From Bacteroidales bacterium (GTDB lineage Bacteria > Bacteroidota > Bacteroidia > Bacteroidales > JAADJA01): a stretch of DNA of 41,474 nt. This document shows positions 34,765 to 41,474 of the stretch, one piece after another; position 1 is the first letter of the stretch, and every line of letters starts with the position of its first letter. The notes under the pieces are model-generated. The model had not been told where the DNA came from and ran no database searches. It saw nothing but the letters and a program-made list of their open reading frames with translations. The position numbers were made by a program, and so were the translations under genes. The stretch spans positions 1-41,474 of the forward strand of contig JALSSR010000199.1 in the NCBI GenBank assembly GCA_026984135.1, given 5' to 3'.

Positions 34765-35778
34765 ATGGCTAATCTTGTAACAAAGTACATGGGTATTGAG
34801 CTGAAAAATCCGGTTATTGTCGGAGCAAGCAACCTTGTAACCAATATTGACAACATAAAAAGGATGGAAGATGCCGGTGCATCGGCTATCGTTTATAAAT
34901 CTCTTTTTGAAGAGCAAATACAGCTTGAAAATCTGCAAATGTTCGAAGAGATGCAGGAATTCGGGCACTCCCATGCCGAGGCAGGCGCTCTTTTCCCTGA
35001 CATTGAACATGCCGGACCGGAAGAACACCTGATGAACCTTAGAAAAGCTAAAGAAGCTGTTGACATCCCGGTTTTCGGAAGTCTCAATGCAGTTAATTTT
35101 GAATCCTGGATTGAGTACAGCAAAAAAATTGAACAAACGGGAGTTGATGGGATAGAGATAAATCTTTATTCGGTACCCACTGATGTGGAGATTATGGGCA
35201 AAGCAATTACCAATGAAAAAATTGATATCTTGCAGGCAGTTAAAAATGCTGTCAAAATACCTGTTGCGGTAAAACTTAGTGCCTATTATACCAACCCCTT
35301 GTATGTCATTAAAGAGATGGATAAACTGGGAGCTGACGGGTTTGTACTTTTTAACAAACTTTTCCAGCCTGAAATAGACATTGATAAGGAGGAGATGAGA
35401 TTTCCGTATAACCTTTCCAATCATGACGAAAGCAGACTGCCTTTGCGCTTTGCGGGACTACTGTACAATAATATCAACGCAAGTATTTGTAGCAGCCGGG
35501 GAATCTTTACGGGTGAGGATGTTATTTCAATGATTCTTGCAGGTGCCGATTGCGTTCAGGTTGTCAGTACATTATATAAAAACGGCATTGAGCAATTAAA
35601 ATCAATAATAACGGATATTTCAAGGTGGATGGACTCAAAAGATTATAAAACCCTTGATGATTTCAGAGGAAAGATGTCACGTAAAAACATCTCCGATCCC
35701 TTTGCTTATCGAAGAGCACAATATGTTGATATACTAATGAAGTCGGATGAGATATTTAAAATATTTCCCGTAAAATAA
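34765..35778 (+). CDS. Dihydroorotate-dehydrogenase-like FMN protein
   Basis: The 337-residue protein is an FMN-dependent TIM barrel related to class 1 dihydroorotate dehydrogenase. Landmarks are the first strand MANLVTKYMGIELKNPVIVGASNLV, the barrel strand VPVFGSLN-like segment (DIPVFGSLNAVNF), VDGIEINLYSV, PVAVKLSAYY, and the phosphate-binding end DVISMILAGADCVQVVSTLY. It differs from true PyrD in several substrate-side motifs, and homologues of this type are often annotated as 'dihydroorotate dehydrogenase-like'. Divergence from nifJ suggests a redox link to ferredoxin metabolism, which is inference. A terminator follows at 35922. Confidence 0.85.
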   Translation: MANLVTKYMGIELKNPVIVGASNLVTNIDNIKRMEDAGASAIVYKSLFEEQIQLENLQMFEEMQEFGHSHAEAGALFPDIEHAGPEEHLMNLRKAKEAVDIPVFGSLNAVNFESWIEYSKKIEQTGVDGIEINLYSVPTDVEIMGKAITNEKIDILQAVKNAVKIPVAVKLSAYYTNPLYVIKEMDKLGADGFVLFNKLFQPEIDIDKEEMRFPYNLSNHDESRLPLRFAGLLYNNINASICSSRGIFTGEDVISMILAGADCVQVVSTLYKNGIEQLKSIITDISRWMDSKDYKTLDDFRGKMSRKNISDPFAYRRAQYVDILMKSDEIFKIFPVK

Positions 35779-35921
35779 ACTGATGCTGAACGGAAATGTA
35801 AATTTCTCCGAGTTTAATTTATTATTAGTCAGGCAATTGCATTAAAGAAAATTTACATAGTTTACGATGTGAAACAAGTCCGTACGGATGCGTTTTAGTA
35901 TAATATTCCTGAAATATATGA

Positions 35922-35956
35922 AGCCCGCAATCTTAGATACAGGATTGCGGGTTTTT
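35922..35956 (+). terminator. Rho-independent terminator
   Basis: CCCGCAATC (35924-35932) pairs with GATTGCGGG (35943-35951) and is followed by TTTTT. It lies about 145 bases after the DHOD-like gene, just at the stop of the convergent small gene, and could serve both strands. Confidence 0.85.
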
Positions 35957-36296
35957 AAATGTAACTCATTGCAAACCCGCCCTCAAGATGACTGTCAGGA
36001 TTGTGAATAATTGTTGATTCTTTAGTTGTTTTTTCAAGTTCTTTTGCCAATATTTTCTTAATCTCTCCCGGATAGAAGACAACCGACTTAACCGGAATGG
36101 AATCACTGATAGATAAAGCCCGGTATATTTGCAAAGGTGCTCTGCCTGTATTTGTAATTAATATTGTGTTGTACCGAAAGCGATTTCTCGGTAATTTCAT
36201 ACGGGCACCGGGACCTAACAGGCCGGAATATGACGAGCGGTTAAACTTTGAAATGGTGTTTACTGCCGGTTCTTGAATCATTTTGAATATTGCCAT
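35955..36296 (-). CDS. Uncharacterised 113-residue protein
   Basis: I do not recognise this protein. It has no signal peptide or membrane helix. It contains several beta-rich stretches (RFRYNTILITNTGRAPLQIYRAL and SIPVKSVVFYPGEIKKIL), suggesting a small beta-sandwich, and ends in HLEGGFAMSYI. Its stop overlaps the tail of the terminator hairpin. Codon use and length make it a plausible real gene, but it stands alone and could be a chance frame. Confidence 0.55.
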   Translation of the reverse strand: MAIFKMIQEPAVNTISKFNRSSYSGLLGPGARMKLPRNRFRYNTILITNTGRAPLQIYRALSISDSIPVKSVVFYPGEIKKILAKELEKTTKESTIIHNPDSHLEGGFAMSYI

Positions 36297-36597
36297 TTTC
36301 TTACTGATTAATAATTAGGTTTTTCTTTACTTTTTAGTCATCTCCAAAAATATTATAAAATATTCCAATAAAAAAGAAAAAATCAACCCATTGTATAAGC
36401 CCCCTATTTTTCTGTATGAACCTATCATATTACTGTATGAACAGACATTTCCGAGTCAAAAAAAAATGAAATAATGACCTTCCGGAGGATGAAAAATGAT
36501 AAAAAACGGTCAATTTCCACCTGTTTTCCACCTTGGTTTGCTATATATTATATTTATAAGGATAAAAACAGGTGCTTAAGGGAGAGATAATATAGTG
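36297..36597. other. AT-rich intergenic region with direct repeats
   Basis: These 301 bases have no supported gene. They contain CTGTATGAAC twice (36412-36421 and 36433-36442, 21 bases apart) and the second TTTCCACC pair (36514-36532). An AT tract with TATATATTATATTTATAA follows at about 36541-36558. Upstream of which gene these act is unclear: both neighbours are on the minus strand, with starts at 36296 and 36996. Confidence 0.4.
36514..36532 (+). promoter_or_regulatory. Tandem TTTCCACC motif, copy 2
   Basis: TTTCCACC at 36514-36521 and TTCCACC at 36526-36532 repeat the layout of 25323-25341 with two mismatches over 19 bases. No gene start lies close downstream on the plus strand. Confidence 0.35.
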
Positions 36598-36996
36598 TCA
36601 AAAATGTATTTTGTGATAGTCAAAAACCTGCCCGTCTGTAAAGCTCTTGATTTTTTTGGATATTCGAATAAATATCTGCAAGTCTTGTATGGCGAACCAT
36701 CTAATGGCATTGGCATCACCTTGTGCTGCCAATGCCAGTTTTGCCAGAAGATCAAACTTATATTTAACAAGCCAGTCAAAAGCTTTCTTATCCTTCACTA
36801 TAGCCATATCGAAAGCTGCATATTGCGGAAAACCGTTTTTTATCAGCCATTGATTAGCCTCCTCACTTCCTCTGATAGCCTTTGAAAGTGCAGCTAATTC
36901 CGGATAACCGTTTTTCAGCAGCCACTCGAAAATTTTTTCATTTCCGTCAACCGCCTCTCCGAAAGCAACTAATATTTTTACAGGATACCGTGTCAT
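36598..36996 (-). CDS. Uncharacterised protein with four tandem 25-26-residue repeats
   Basis: I know no named family for this 132-residue protein. It is built of related helical repeats: EKIFEWLLKNGYPELAALSK, AIRGSEEANQWLIKNGFPQY, AFDMAIVKDKKAFDWLVKYKF and AAQGDANAIRWFAIQDLQIF. The shared pattern is A-hydrophobic-x-W-L/F-x-K-N-G-F/Y, about 25-26 residues per unit, suggesting an ankyrin- or TPR-like stack used for protein contacts. The last unit is degenerate (RISKKIKSF). No signal peptide is present. Confidence 0.65.
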   Translation of the reverse strand: MTRYPVKILVAFGEAVDGNEKIFEWLLKNGYPELAALSKAIRGSEEANQWLIKNGFPQYAAFDMAIVKDKKAFDWLVKYKFDLLAKLALAAQGDANAIRWFAIQDLQIFIRISKKIKSFTDGQVFDYHKIHF

Positions 36997-37039
36997 TTTT
37001 TAGTAAAAATTTATTTTTCAAAGATACATAAATTTGATT

Positions 37040-37047
37040 TAATTTTG
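37040..37047 (+). promoter_or_regulatory. Promoter box TAATTTTG before polyprenyl synthase
   Basis: TAATTTTG matches TAnnTTTG and ends 13 bases before the ATG at 37061, so transcripts would have almost no leader. Confidence 0.45.
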
Positions 37048-37060
37048 GTGGCATAAATTT

Positions 37061-38035
37061 ATGGTAGCACTTAAGGAAATACAACGACCCATACAGCAAC
37101 ACCTGACCGAGTTTGAGAAAAAATTCAGGTCTTCGATGAAAAGTAGTGTTCCGCTTCTTGATATAATAACCCGCTATATTATTAAGCGTAAAGGAAAGCA
37201 GATGCGTCCGATGTTTGTCTTTTTGACTGCCGATATTTGCGGAAAAATTAACGAATCAACATATACGGCAGCATCTCTGATTGAATTGCTACATACTGCA
37301 ACTCTTGTACATGATGATGTGGTTGACGATTCAAATACCCGAAGAGGATTTTTCTCAATTAATGCTCTTTGGAAAAATAAAGTTGCTGTTCTTATTGGTG
37401 ATTATTTGTTGTCGAAGGGGCTTTTACTTTCGCTTGATAATGATGAATTTGATCTGTTGAAAATAGTTTCGGAAGCCACACGAGAAATGAGTGAAGGGGA
37501 GTTGTTACAGATTGAAAAAGCCAGAAAACTGGATATAGAAGAGGATGTGTATTTCGAAATTATAAGAAAAAAAACTGCTTCATTGATAGCCTCCTGCTGC
37601 GCTGCCGGCGCTTCTTCCGTAAAAGCGGATAAAGAAACTATTGATAAAATGAAAGAATTCGGTATTTATACCGGAATTGCTTTCCAGATAAAAGATGACC
37701 TTTTTGATTATGAGAAATCGAATAAAACCGGAAAACCAAACGGTATTGATATCAAGGAGCAGAAAATGACTTTACCGCTCATATATTTTCTGAATAACAG
37801 TAGCAAAAAAGACAAAAGGAAAGTTATCAATATCGTAAAAAATCATAATAATAATCCCGACAAAGTTGCATCTGTCATTGAACGGGTTGTTGAGAGCGGA
37901 GGTATCGAATATGCAAAAGGCAAGATGAGGGAATATCATGACAGAGCTCTATCACTCCTGAAAGAATATCCTGAATCGGAAGCTCGCACGGCTCTTGAAA
38001 ACCTTGTTAATTACACTATTGAAAGACGAAAGTAG
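37061..38035 (+). CDS. Long-chain polyprenyl diphosphate synthase
   Basis: This trans-prenyltransferase extends an allylic diphosphate with isopentenyl units to make the side chain of menaquinone. The 324-residue protein has the first aspartate motif LVHDDVVDDSNTRRG (DD at 85-86 and 89-90), the second motif QIKDDLFDYEKS (212-216), the GKQMRP lysine/arginine region (45-50) and the LLQIEKA segment. Length and motifs fit octaprenyl/nonaprenyl synthases rather than geranylgeranyl enzymes, but chain length is not proven. Together with ubiE it indicates menaquinone synthesis. Confidence 0.92.
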   Translation: MVALKEIQRPIQQHLTEFEKKFRSSMKSSVPLLDIITRYIIKRKGKQMRPMFVFLTADICGKINESTYTAASLIELLHTATLVHDDVVDDSNTRRGFFSINALWKNKVAVLIGDYLLSKGLLLSLDNDEFDLLKIVSEATREMSEGELLQIEKARKLDIEEDVYFEIIRKKTASLIASCCAAGASSVKADKETIDKMKEFGIYTGIAFQIKDDLFDYEKSNKTGKPNGIDIKEQKMTLPLIYFLNNSSKKDKRKVINIVKNHNNNPDKVASVIERVVESGGIEYAKGKMREYHDRALSLLKEYPESEARTALENLVNYTIERRK

Positions 38036-38244
38036 AAGTGAAAGATAATGATATACACGACTGCAAAATAGTTCTTTTGTAAATCATTTTACTGAATCGA
38101 AGTACTGCATACGGATATTGGTGAACTTTCTCCAACCCGGGTAAAAACACAGGTTTTATCTATATTTAATCCTGATTATGTAACTGATCGCATTCAATAT
38201 CGTAAAATTTATAATTATTTCGGTTGTTCTTTTTCTAAAAATTG

Positions 38245-38252
38245 TAATTTTG
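38245..38252 (+). promoter_or_regulatory. Promoter box TAATTTTG with TTG upstream
   Basis: TAATTTTG at 38245-38252 with a TTG at 38224-38226, 18 bases apart, is the best-spaced Bacteroidetes promoter in the window and lies 16 bases before the ATG at 38269. Confidence 0.6.
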
Positions 38253-38268
38253 CACAAGGTTATCATTT

Positions 38269-39249
38269 ATGGTTATTGAGAATTACATAAGCAGACTATT
38301 ATTTAAGCATGATTGCGTCATTTTACCGGGTTTTGGCGGGTTTGTGACAAATTACACACCGGCAAAAATAAATTCGGTCAATCATACATTTTACCCGCCT
38401 TCAAAAAGTATTCTCTTCAATTCAAAACTCACAAGTGATGACGGATTACTTATACATGAGGTTTCAGTATCGGAAAAAATATCCTATGAAAAAGCCAAAA
38501 GTAATGTTTTGGAATTTATTGATAATTGCAGGATAAAAATTGAGGATACGGGTTTTGTTAAACTTCACGGGATAGGAACAATATCAAAAAACAGGGATGG
38601 CAATCTTCTTTTTGAGCCTGACACATCAGTTAATTATCTGGAAGAGGCATACGGATTAGCAGCATTTGTTTCCCCGCCGGTTTCGCGGAAACCCCTGCAT
38701 CGCCGAATAGAACAAAAATTTACAGACCGAAAACCGGTTCCTTACGAAGAGCACAAAAGGCGTAAAGTTGCTTATGCTTACCTTGCAATAATCCCTTTGA
38801 TTATAATAATAGGCTGGCTTGTTATCAATACAAATATTAAGAATCGGGATATTCAGAAGAGCAGTGTTGTACCTGCGACAGAGCAATTTTCCTCTGACAT
38901 CCGGTCCGGGGATATGAGTCCTGCAACTAAATCCAAAGATAACACAACACTGTCAGGTGCCAATTCCACAAATGATATTATTGAATCGGAGCCATCTGCC
39001 GAATCGGTATTTGAACCGCCGAAACCTGTTTATTATGTTATCGGAGGTGCATTCCAATATGAGAAAAATGCTGAAAATTTTGCAGCCGCATTACGTTCAA
39101 AAGGCTATAATGCTAAACGGGCGGGACTGAGCCGTCGCGGACTGCACATTGTCAGCTATTTTGATTCGACCGATAAATCGGAGGCACTGATGAACCTTGC
39201 CCTAATCCGTAAAAATGACAATCCTTCTGCCTGGTTACTGAAAAAATAA
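38269..39249 (+). CDS. HU-CCDC81 and SPOR domain membrane protein
   Basis: The 326-residue protein has three parts. The N terminus (1-about 130) is the bacterial HU-CCDC81 pair, seen in ISRLLFKHDCVILPGFGGFV and GFVKLHGIGTISKNRDGNLLFEP. A transmembrane helix follows at about 167-188 (VAYAYLAIIPLIIIIGWLV). After a low-complexity linker the C terminus is a SPOR domain (about 250-326, YYVIGGAFQYEKNAENFAAALRS type). SPOR domains bind denuded peptidoglycan at division sites and HU-like domains may contact DNA or proteins, so it may link the envelope to the cytoplasm. This architecture is typical of Bacteroidetes. Confidence 0.9.
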   Translation: MVIENYISRLLFKHDCVILPGFGGFVTNYTPAKINSVNHTFYPPSKSILFNSKLTSDDGLLIHEVSVSEKISYEKAKSNVLEFIDNCRIKIEDTGFVKLHGIGTISKNRDGNLLFEPDTSVNYLEEAYGLAAFVSPPVSRKPLHRRIEQKFTDRKPVPYEEHKRRKVAYAYLAIIPLIIIIGWLVINTNIKNRDIQKSSVVPATEQFSSDIRSGDMSPATKSKDNTTLSGANSTNDIIESEPSAESVFEPPKPVYYVIGGAFQYEKNAENFAAALRSKGYNAKRAGLSRRGLHIVSYFDSTDKSEALMNLALIRKNDNPSAWLLKK

Positions 39250-39268
39250 AACAAAATAAATCTCTGCC

Positions 39269-39937
39269 GTGCCAAAAGATAAACTTAAAAGATTTGCCGA
39301 GAACCTTACTTTTCCTAACTTTTTCCAACCTGACATTGAAGAAGCAACAAAAGGATTTCACCTGAAAGGCAAATGGAATAGAGAATTTTTTGGCAATAAC
39401 AATCCAATCGTACTGGAGCTCGGTTGCGGAAAAGGAGAATATACCGTTGCCCTTGCAGAAAAATATCCGGAAAGAAATTATATCGGAATTGATAGAAAAG
39501 GAGCAAGAATGTGGCGTGGATGCAAAACATCCGTTGAAGAGAATATGACTAACGTTGCATTCCTCAGAACACGTATTGATCTTATTCTGAATTTTTTTGA
39601 TAAAAATGAGGTAAGTGAGATATGGATTACTTTCCCTGACCCTCAACCGAGAAGGAAACAGGTGAAAAAGCGGCTTACTTCTCCCCGCTTCCTTGAAAGA
39701 TATAAGCAAATACTGATTCCTAAAGGGATCATACATCTAAAAACCGACAATAGTGAGATGTATCAATTTACTCTTTCAACCATTAATAAAGATGGTCACA
39801 ATTTGCTTTATCATACAAGTGACCTTTACAATTCGGGATTTAGCGACGATGCTGTTGAGATACAAACTTTTTATGAGCAAATGTTTTTAAAAAAAGGAGA
39901 GAAAATCAAATATATCCGGTTCAATCTTGGTAACTAA
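39269..39937 (+). CDS. trmB: tRNA (guanine-N7-)-methyltransferase
   Basis: TrmB makes m7G46 in tRNA using S-adenosylmethionine. The 222-residue protein has SAM motif I VLELGCGKGEYTVALAEKYP (about 48-67), YIGIDRKGARMWRG, and the signature ITFPDPQPRRKQVKKRLTSPRFLE, the TrmB-type FPDPxP motif. The start is a GTG at 39269, chosen because it gives the usual PKDKLKRFAENLTFPN N terminus. It begins 19 bases after the SPOR gene. Confidence 0.92.
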   Translation: MPKDKLKRFAENLTFPNFFQPDIEEATKGFHLKGKWNREFFGNNNPIVLELGCGKGEYTVALAEKYPERNYIGIDRKGARMWRGCKTSVEENMTNVAFLRTRIDLILNFFDKNEVSEIWITFPDPQPRRKQVKKRLTSPRFLERYKQILIPKGIIHLKTDNSEMYQFTLSTINKDGHNLLYHTSDLYNSGFSDDAVEIQTFYEQMFLKKGEKIKYIRFNLGN

Positions 39938-39969
39938 ACACTATTTAGTTGTTGACTTAAAATAATTAT

Positions 39970-39977
39970 TAATTTTG
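39970..39977 (+). promoter_or_regulatory. Promoter box TAATTTTG with TTG upstream, before queD
   Basis: TAATTTTG follows a TTG at 39949-39951 by 18 bases, a good match, and lies about 60 bases before the queD ATG at 40038. Confidence 0.55.
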
Positions 39978-40037
39978 CAGCACTGTCAAAATGGATATCC
40001 GGCATTCCGGTTAGTTCATTTTCATACATTATATTAT

Positions 40038-40487
40038 ATGGCAACAATAAGAGTTACAAAAGAGTTTACATTCGAGATGGCGCATGCCTTACTGGGTTAT
40101 GACGGTTCTTGCCGATTTGTTCACGGGCACTCATACGGATTAATTGTCACGGTAAAAGGGAAAACCGTTAAGGACATAAGTAACCCGAAACTTGGTATGG
40201 TCATTGATTTTGGAGACTTGAAAAAAATTGTAAGAGAAACGATTGTTAATAAATTTGACCACGCCCTTGTTTTAAACAGCAAAACTCCTCACGAATCGCT
40301 AAAAGGCTCTAATGAGATGTTTGATAAAATGATTTTTGTTGATTACCAGCCTACGAGTGAGAATTTGGTTGTTGATTTTGCAGAAAAGTTAACGGCAAGA
40401 TTGCCGGAGGGTATTGAATTACATAGTTTGAGATTGCGTGAGACTGCTACTTCTTATGCAGAATGGTTTGCGGAAGACAATTTATGA
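40038..40487 (+). CDS. queD: 6-carboxytetrahydropterin synthase (QueD/PTPS family)
   Basis: QueD converts dihydroneopterin triphosphate to 6-carboxytetrahydropterin, the first dedicated step to queuosine. The preferred start gives 149 residues. The zinc histidines and catalytic cysteine appear in FEMAHALLGYDGSCRFVHGHSYGL (His in MAH; Cys in GSCRF; HGH). The later FDHALVLN and the C-terminal LRLRETATSYAEW supply the catalytic His/Glu region. A start at 39975 would add a leader overlapping the promoter box and is rejected. The related PTPS family is the alternative. Its end overlaps the convergent small gene by 6 bases. Confidence 0.9.
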   Translation: MATIRVTKEFTFEMAHALLGYDGSCRFVHGHSYGLIVTVKGKTVKDISNPKLGMVIDFGDLKKIVRETIVNKFDHALVLNSKTPHESLKGSNEMFDKMIFVDYQPTSENLVVDFAEKLTARLPEGIELHSLRLRETATSYAEWFAEDNL

Positions 40488-40670
40488 TAGTTTGTTAAAA
40501 ACTTCGGTTATCACATCACTATAAATAGTTCCAAAGTTTATAATACACCATGCTTCAAGAAGAATTATCTCATCCCGTTTCAGCCATTGGACTGACTTTC
40601 TCAATTCTTTTTTAAACAAATCTTTGTTAAAACTTACCTTTTGCAGGATCGTCTTTGTGTATTTCAGCAT
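40482..40670 (-). CDS. Small uncharacterised protein, 62 residues
   Basis: This short minus-strand gene starts MLKYTKTILQKVSFNKDLFKK and continues ELRKSVQWLKRDEIILLEAWC. It has no signal peptide and looks like two amphipathic helices, one with basic residues. The pattern resembles short conserved proteins I have seen in Bacteroidetes, but I cannot name a family. It overlaps the 3' end of queD on the opposite strand by 6 bases, and no clear promoter box is visible in front of it. Confidence 0.6.
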   Translation of the reverse strand: MLKYTKTILQKVSFNKDLFKKELRKSVQWLKRDEIILLEAWCIINFGTIYSDVITEVFNKLS

Positions 40671-40939
40671 AATATGAACTTTTTAAAACCTATTTGAAGT
40701 TTATATATAAAACCTATTTACATTTGAAACGTAGAAAAAAGGAAAAACTTATATAAGAATTCATATTTAACAAATATTTAACCGATTTTAACATATTTAG
40801 TTGCGCAAAATGTAATGGAATTTAGAAGGTTGTATAAATTAGGATTTACTCACTTAAAGATGTTAAAAAATTGTCAAAATAGTATGTTTTTAACGAAATA
40901 AATCCTTTACCTTTGGCGCGATTTTTTAAATCATAAACT
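40671..40939. other. Divergent intergenic region before korA
   Basis: No gene seen in these 269 very AT-rich bases. A TACCTTTG box at 40908-40915 matches TAnnTTTG and lies 25 bases before the korA ATG. Confidence 0.4.
40908..40915 (+). promoter_or_regulatory. Promoter box TACCTTTG before korA
   Basis: TACCTTTG matches the -7 consensus. A TTTTTAACG stretch about 18-20 bases upstream is only a loose match to the -33 element. Confidence 0.5.
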
Positions 40940-41474
40940 ATGACTACCAAAAAGAAAAGTGTGGTAGATTTGGAAAACGTAGTAGTACGGTTTGCTGGCG
41001 ATTCCGGTGACGGGATGCAGCTTACAGGTGCACTATTTTCAGATGCTGCTGCAATAGCGGGAAACGATTTTGCAACATTTCCCGATTATCCGTCAGAAAT
41101 CAGAGCCCCACAGGGTACTGTTGCGGGAGTTTCCGGCTTCCAAATTCATTTCGGTCAGAAGAACATTTATACTTCGGGTGACCTTGCAGATGTTTTGGTT
41201 GCTATGAATCCTGCACCTCTGAAGAAAAATCTCGAATGGGTAAAACCCGGAGGGACAATTATTGTCGATACGGATACGTTTACGGAGAAAGCCTTGATAA
41301 AAGCGGGATACGAAAGTAATCCGCTTACTGATGACAGTCTGATGGACTATAATCTTATTAAGGCCCCAATCAGCACATTAACGAAAAATGCTGCTGCCGA
41401 ACTTGGTCTCGACAATAAGATGGTGTTGAAAAGCAGAAATATGTTTGCCCTCGGGGTAATGTTTTTCATCTTCC
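40940..41474 (+). CDS. korA: 2-oxoacid:acceptor oxidoreductase alpha subunit, 3' end outside window
   Basis: The reading frame from ATG 40940 stays open to the window edge (178 codons). The product begins MTTKKKSVVDLENVVVRFAG and carries the gamma-domain motif FAGDSGDGMQLTGALFSDAA, then TFPDYPSEIRAPQGTVAGVSG and DVLVAMNPAPLKKN. This is the N-terminal gamma-like domain fused to the alpha domain of KorA, the subunit of 2-oxoglutarate:ferredoxin oxidoreductase or a related enzyme. A korB gene would be expected just downstream. Which 2-oxoacid is used cannot be told from this part. Confidence 0.9.
   Translation, partial: MTTKKKSVVDLENVVVRFAGDSGDGMQLTGALFSDAAAIAGNDFATFPDYPSEIRAPQGTVAGVSGFQIHFGQKNIYTSGDLADVLVAMNPAPLKKNLEWVKPGGTIIVDTDTFTEKALIKAGYESNPLTDDSLMDYNLIKAPISTLTKNAAAELGLDNKMVLKSRNMFALGVMFFIF

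Overview
The window looks like a chromosomal segment of an anaerobic Bacteroidetes (Bacteroidales-like) bacterium. The signs are repeated TAnnTTTG promoter boxes in front of genes, few recognisable Shine-Dalgarno sites, a gene pairing HU-CCDC81 and SPOR domains, a single-chain pyruvate:ferredoxin oxidoreductase, a 2-oxoacid:acceptor oxidoreductase alpha subunit, and moderately AT-rich DNA. I saw no rRNA or tRNA gene.

Region 1 (1-15134) is a complete type I-B CRISPR-Cas locus on the plus strand. The order is WYL regulator (cut by the window edge), HIRAN-domain protein, cas6, cas8b, cas7, abiEi, abiEii, cas5, cas3, cas4, cas1, cas2, leader, and an array of 40 repeats and 39 spacers (12408-15013). 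Its most unusual feature is a type IV toxin-antitoxin pair (AbiEi antitoxin, AbiEii nucleotidyltransferase toxin) inside the Cascade gene block. The pair has its own promoter-like box, and the toxin stop codon overlaps the cas5 start codon (ATGA). The 157-base gap before the pair holds two sequences resembling parts of the CRISPR repeat. That recalls, but does not prove, the CRISPR-guarding CreTA modules of haloarchaeal I-B systems. The array itself records history: a one-base repeat switch (final T in repeats 1-24, C in repeats 25-40), two duplicated spacers, and two spacers with an identical 27-base tail but different seeds.

Region 2 (15132-22036) is a compact minus-strand operon. Read in its own direction it has a six-domain-scale order: multi-domain rhodanese (EanB-like), EgtD/EanA-like histidine methyltransferase, DUF427 protein, an uncharacterised protein with a WPHHFDTG motif, a Rieske-plus-ThDP-enzyme fusion, a 49-residue membrane ORF, and an SGNH hydrolase broken by an in-frame stop. 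The first two genes fit the anaerobic ergothioneine route described in Chlorobium (EanA/EanB). The next three are candidates for an undescribed extension of that pathway.

Region 3 (22316-30778) is mostly housekeeping and envelope: acyl-CoA synthetase, geranylgeranyl-reductase-like flavoprotein, two small proteins (one DUF4332), a secreted subtilisin with calcium-binding repeats, menaquinone methyltransferase with a DUF6125 protein, and a leucine-rich-repeat lipoprotein.

Region 4 (30893-41474) carries nifJ, a divergent dihydroorotate-dehydrogenase-like gene, two uncharacterised small genes, a polyprenyl diphosphate synthase, the HU-CCDC81/SPOR protein, trmB, queD, a small conserved-looking protein, and the start of korA. 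NifJ and KorA point to ferredoxin-linked anaerobic carbon metabolism. The methyltransferase and prenyl synthase suggest that menaquinone is made.
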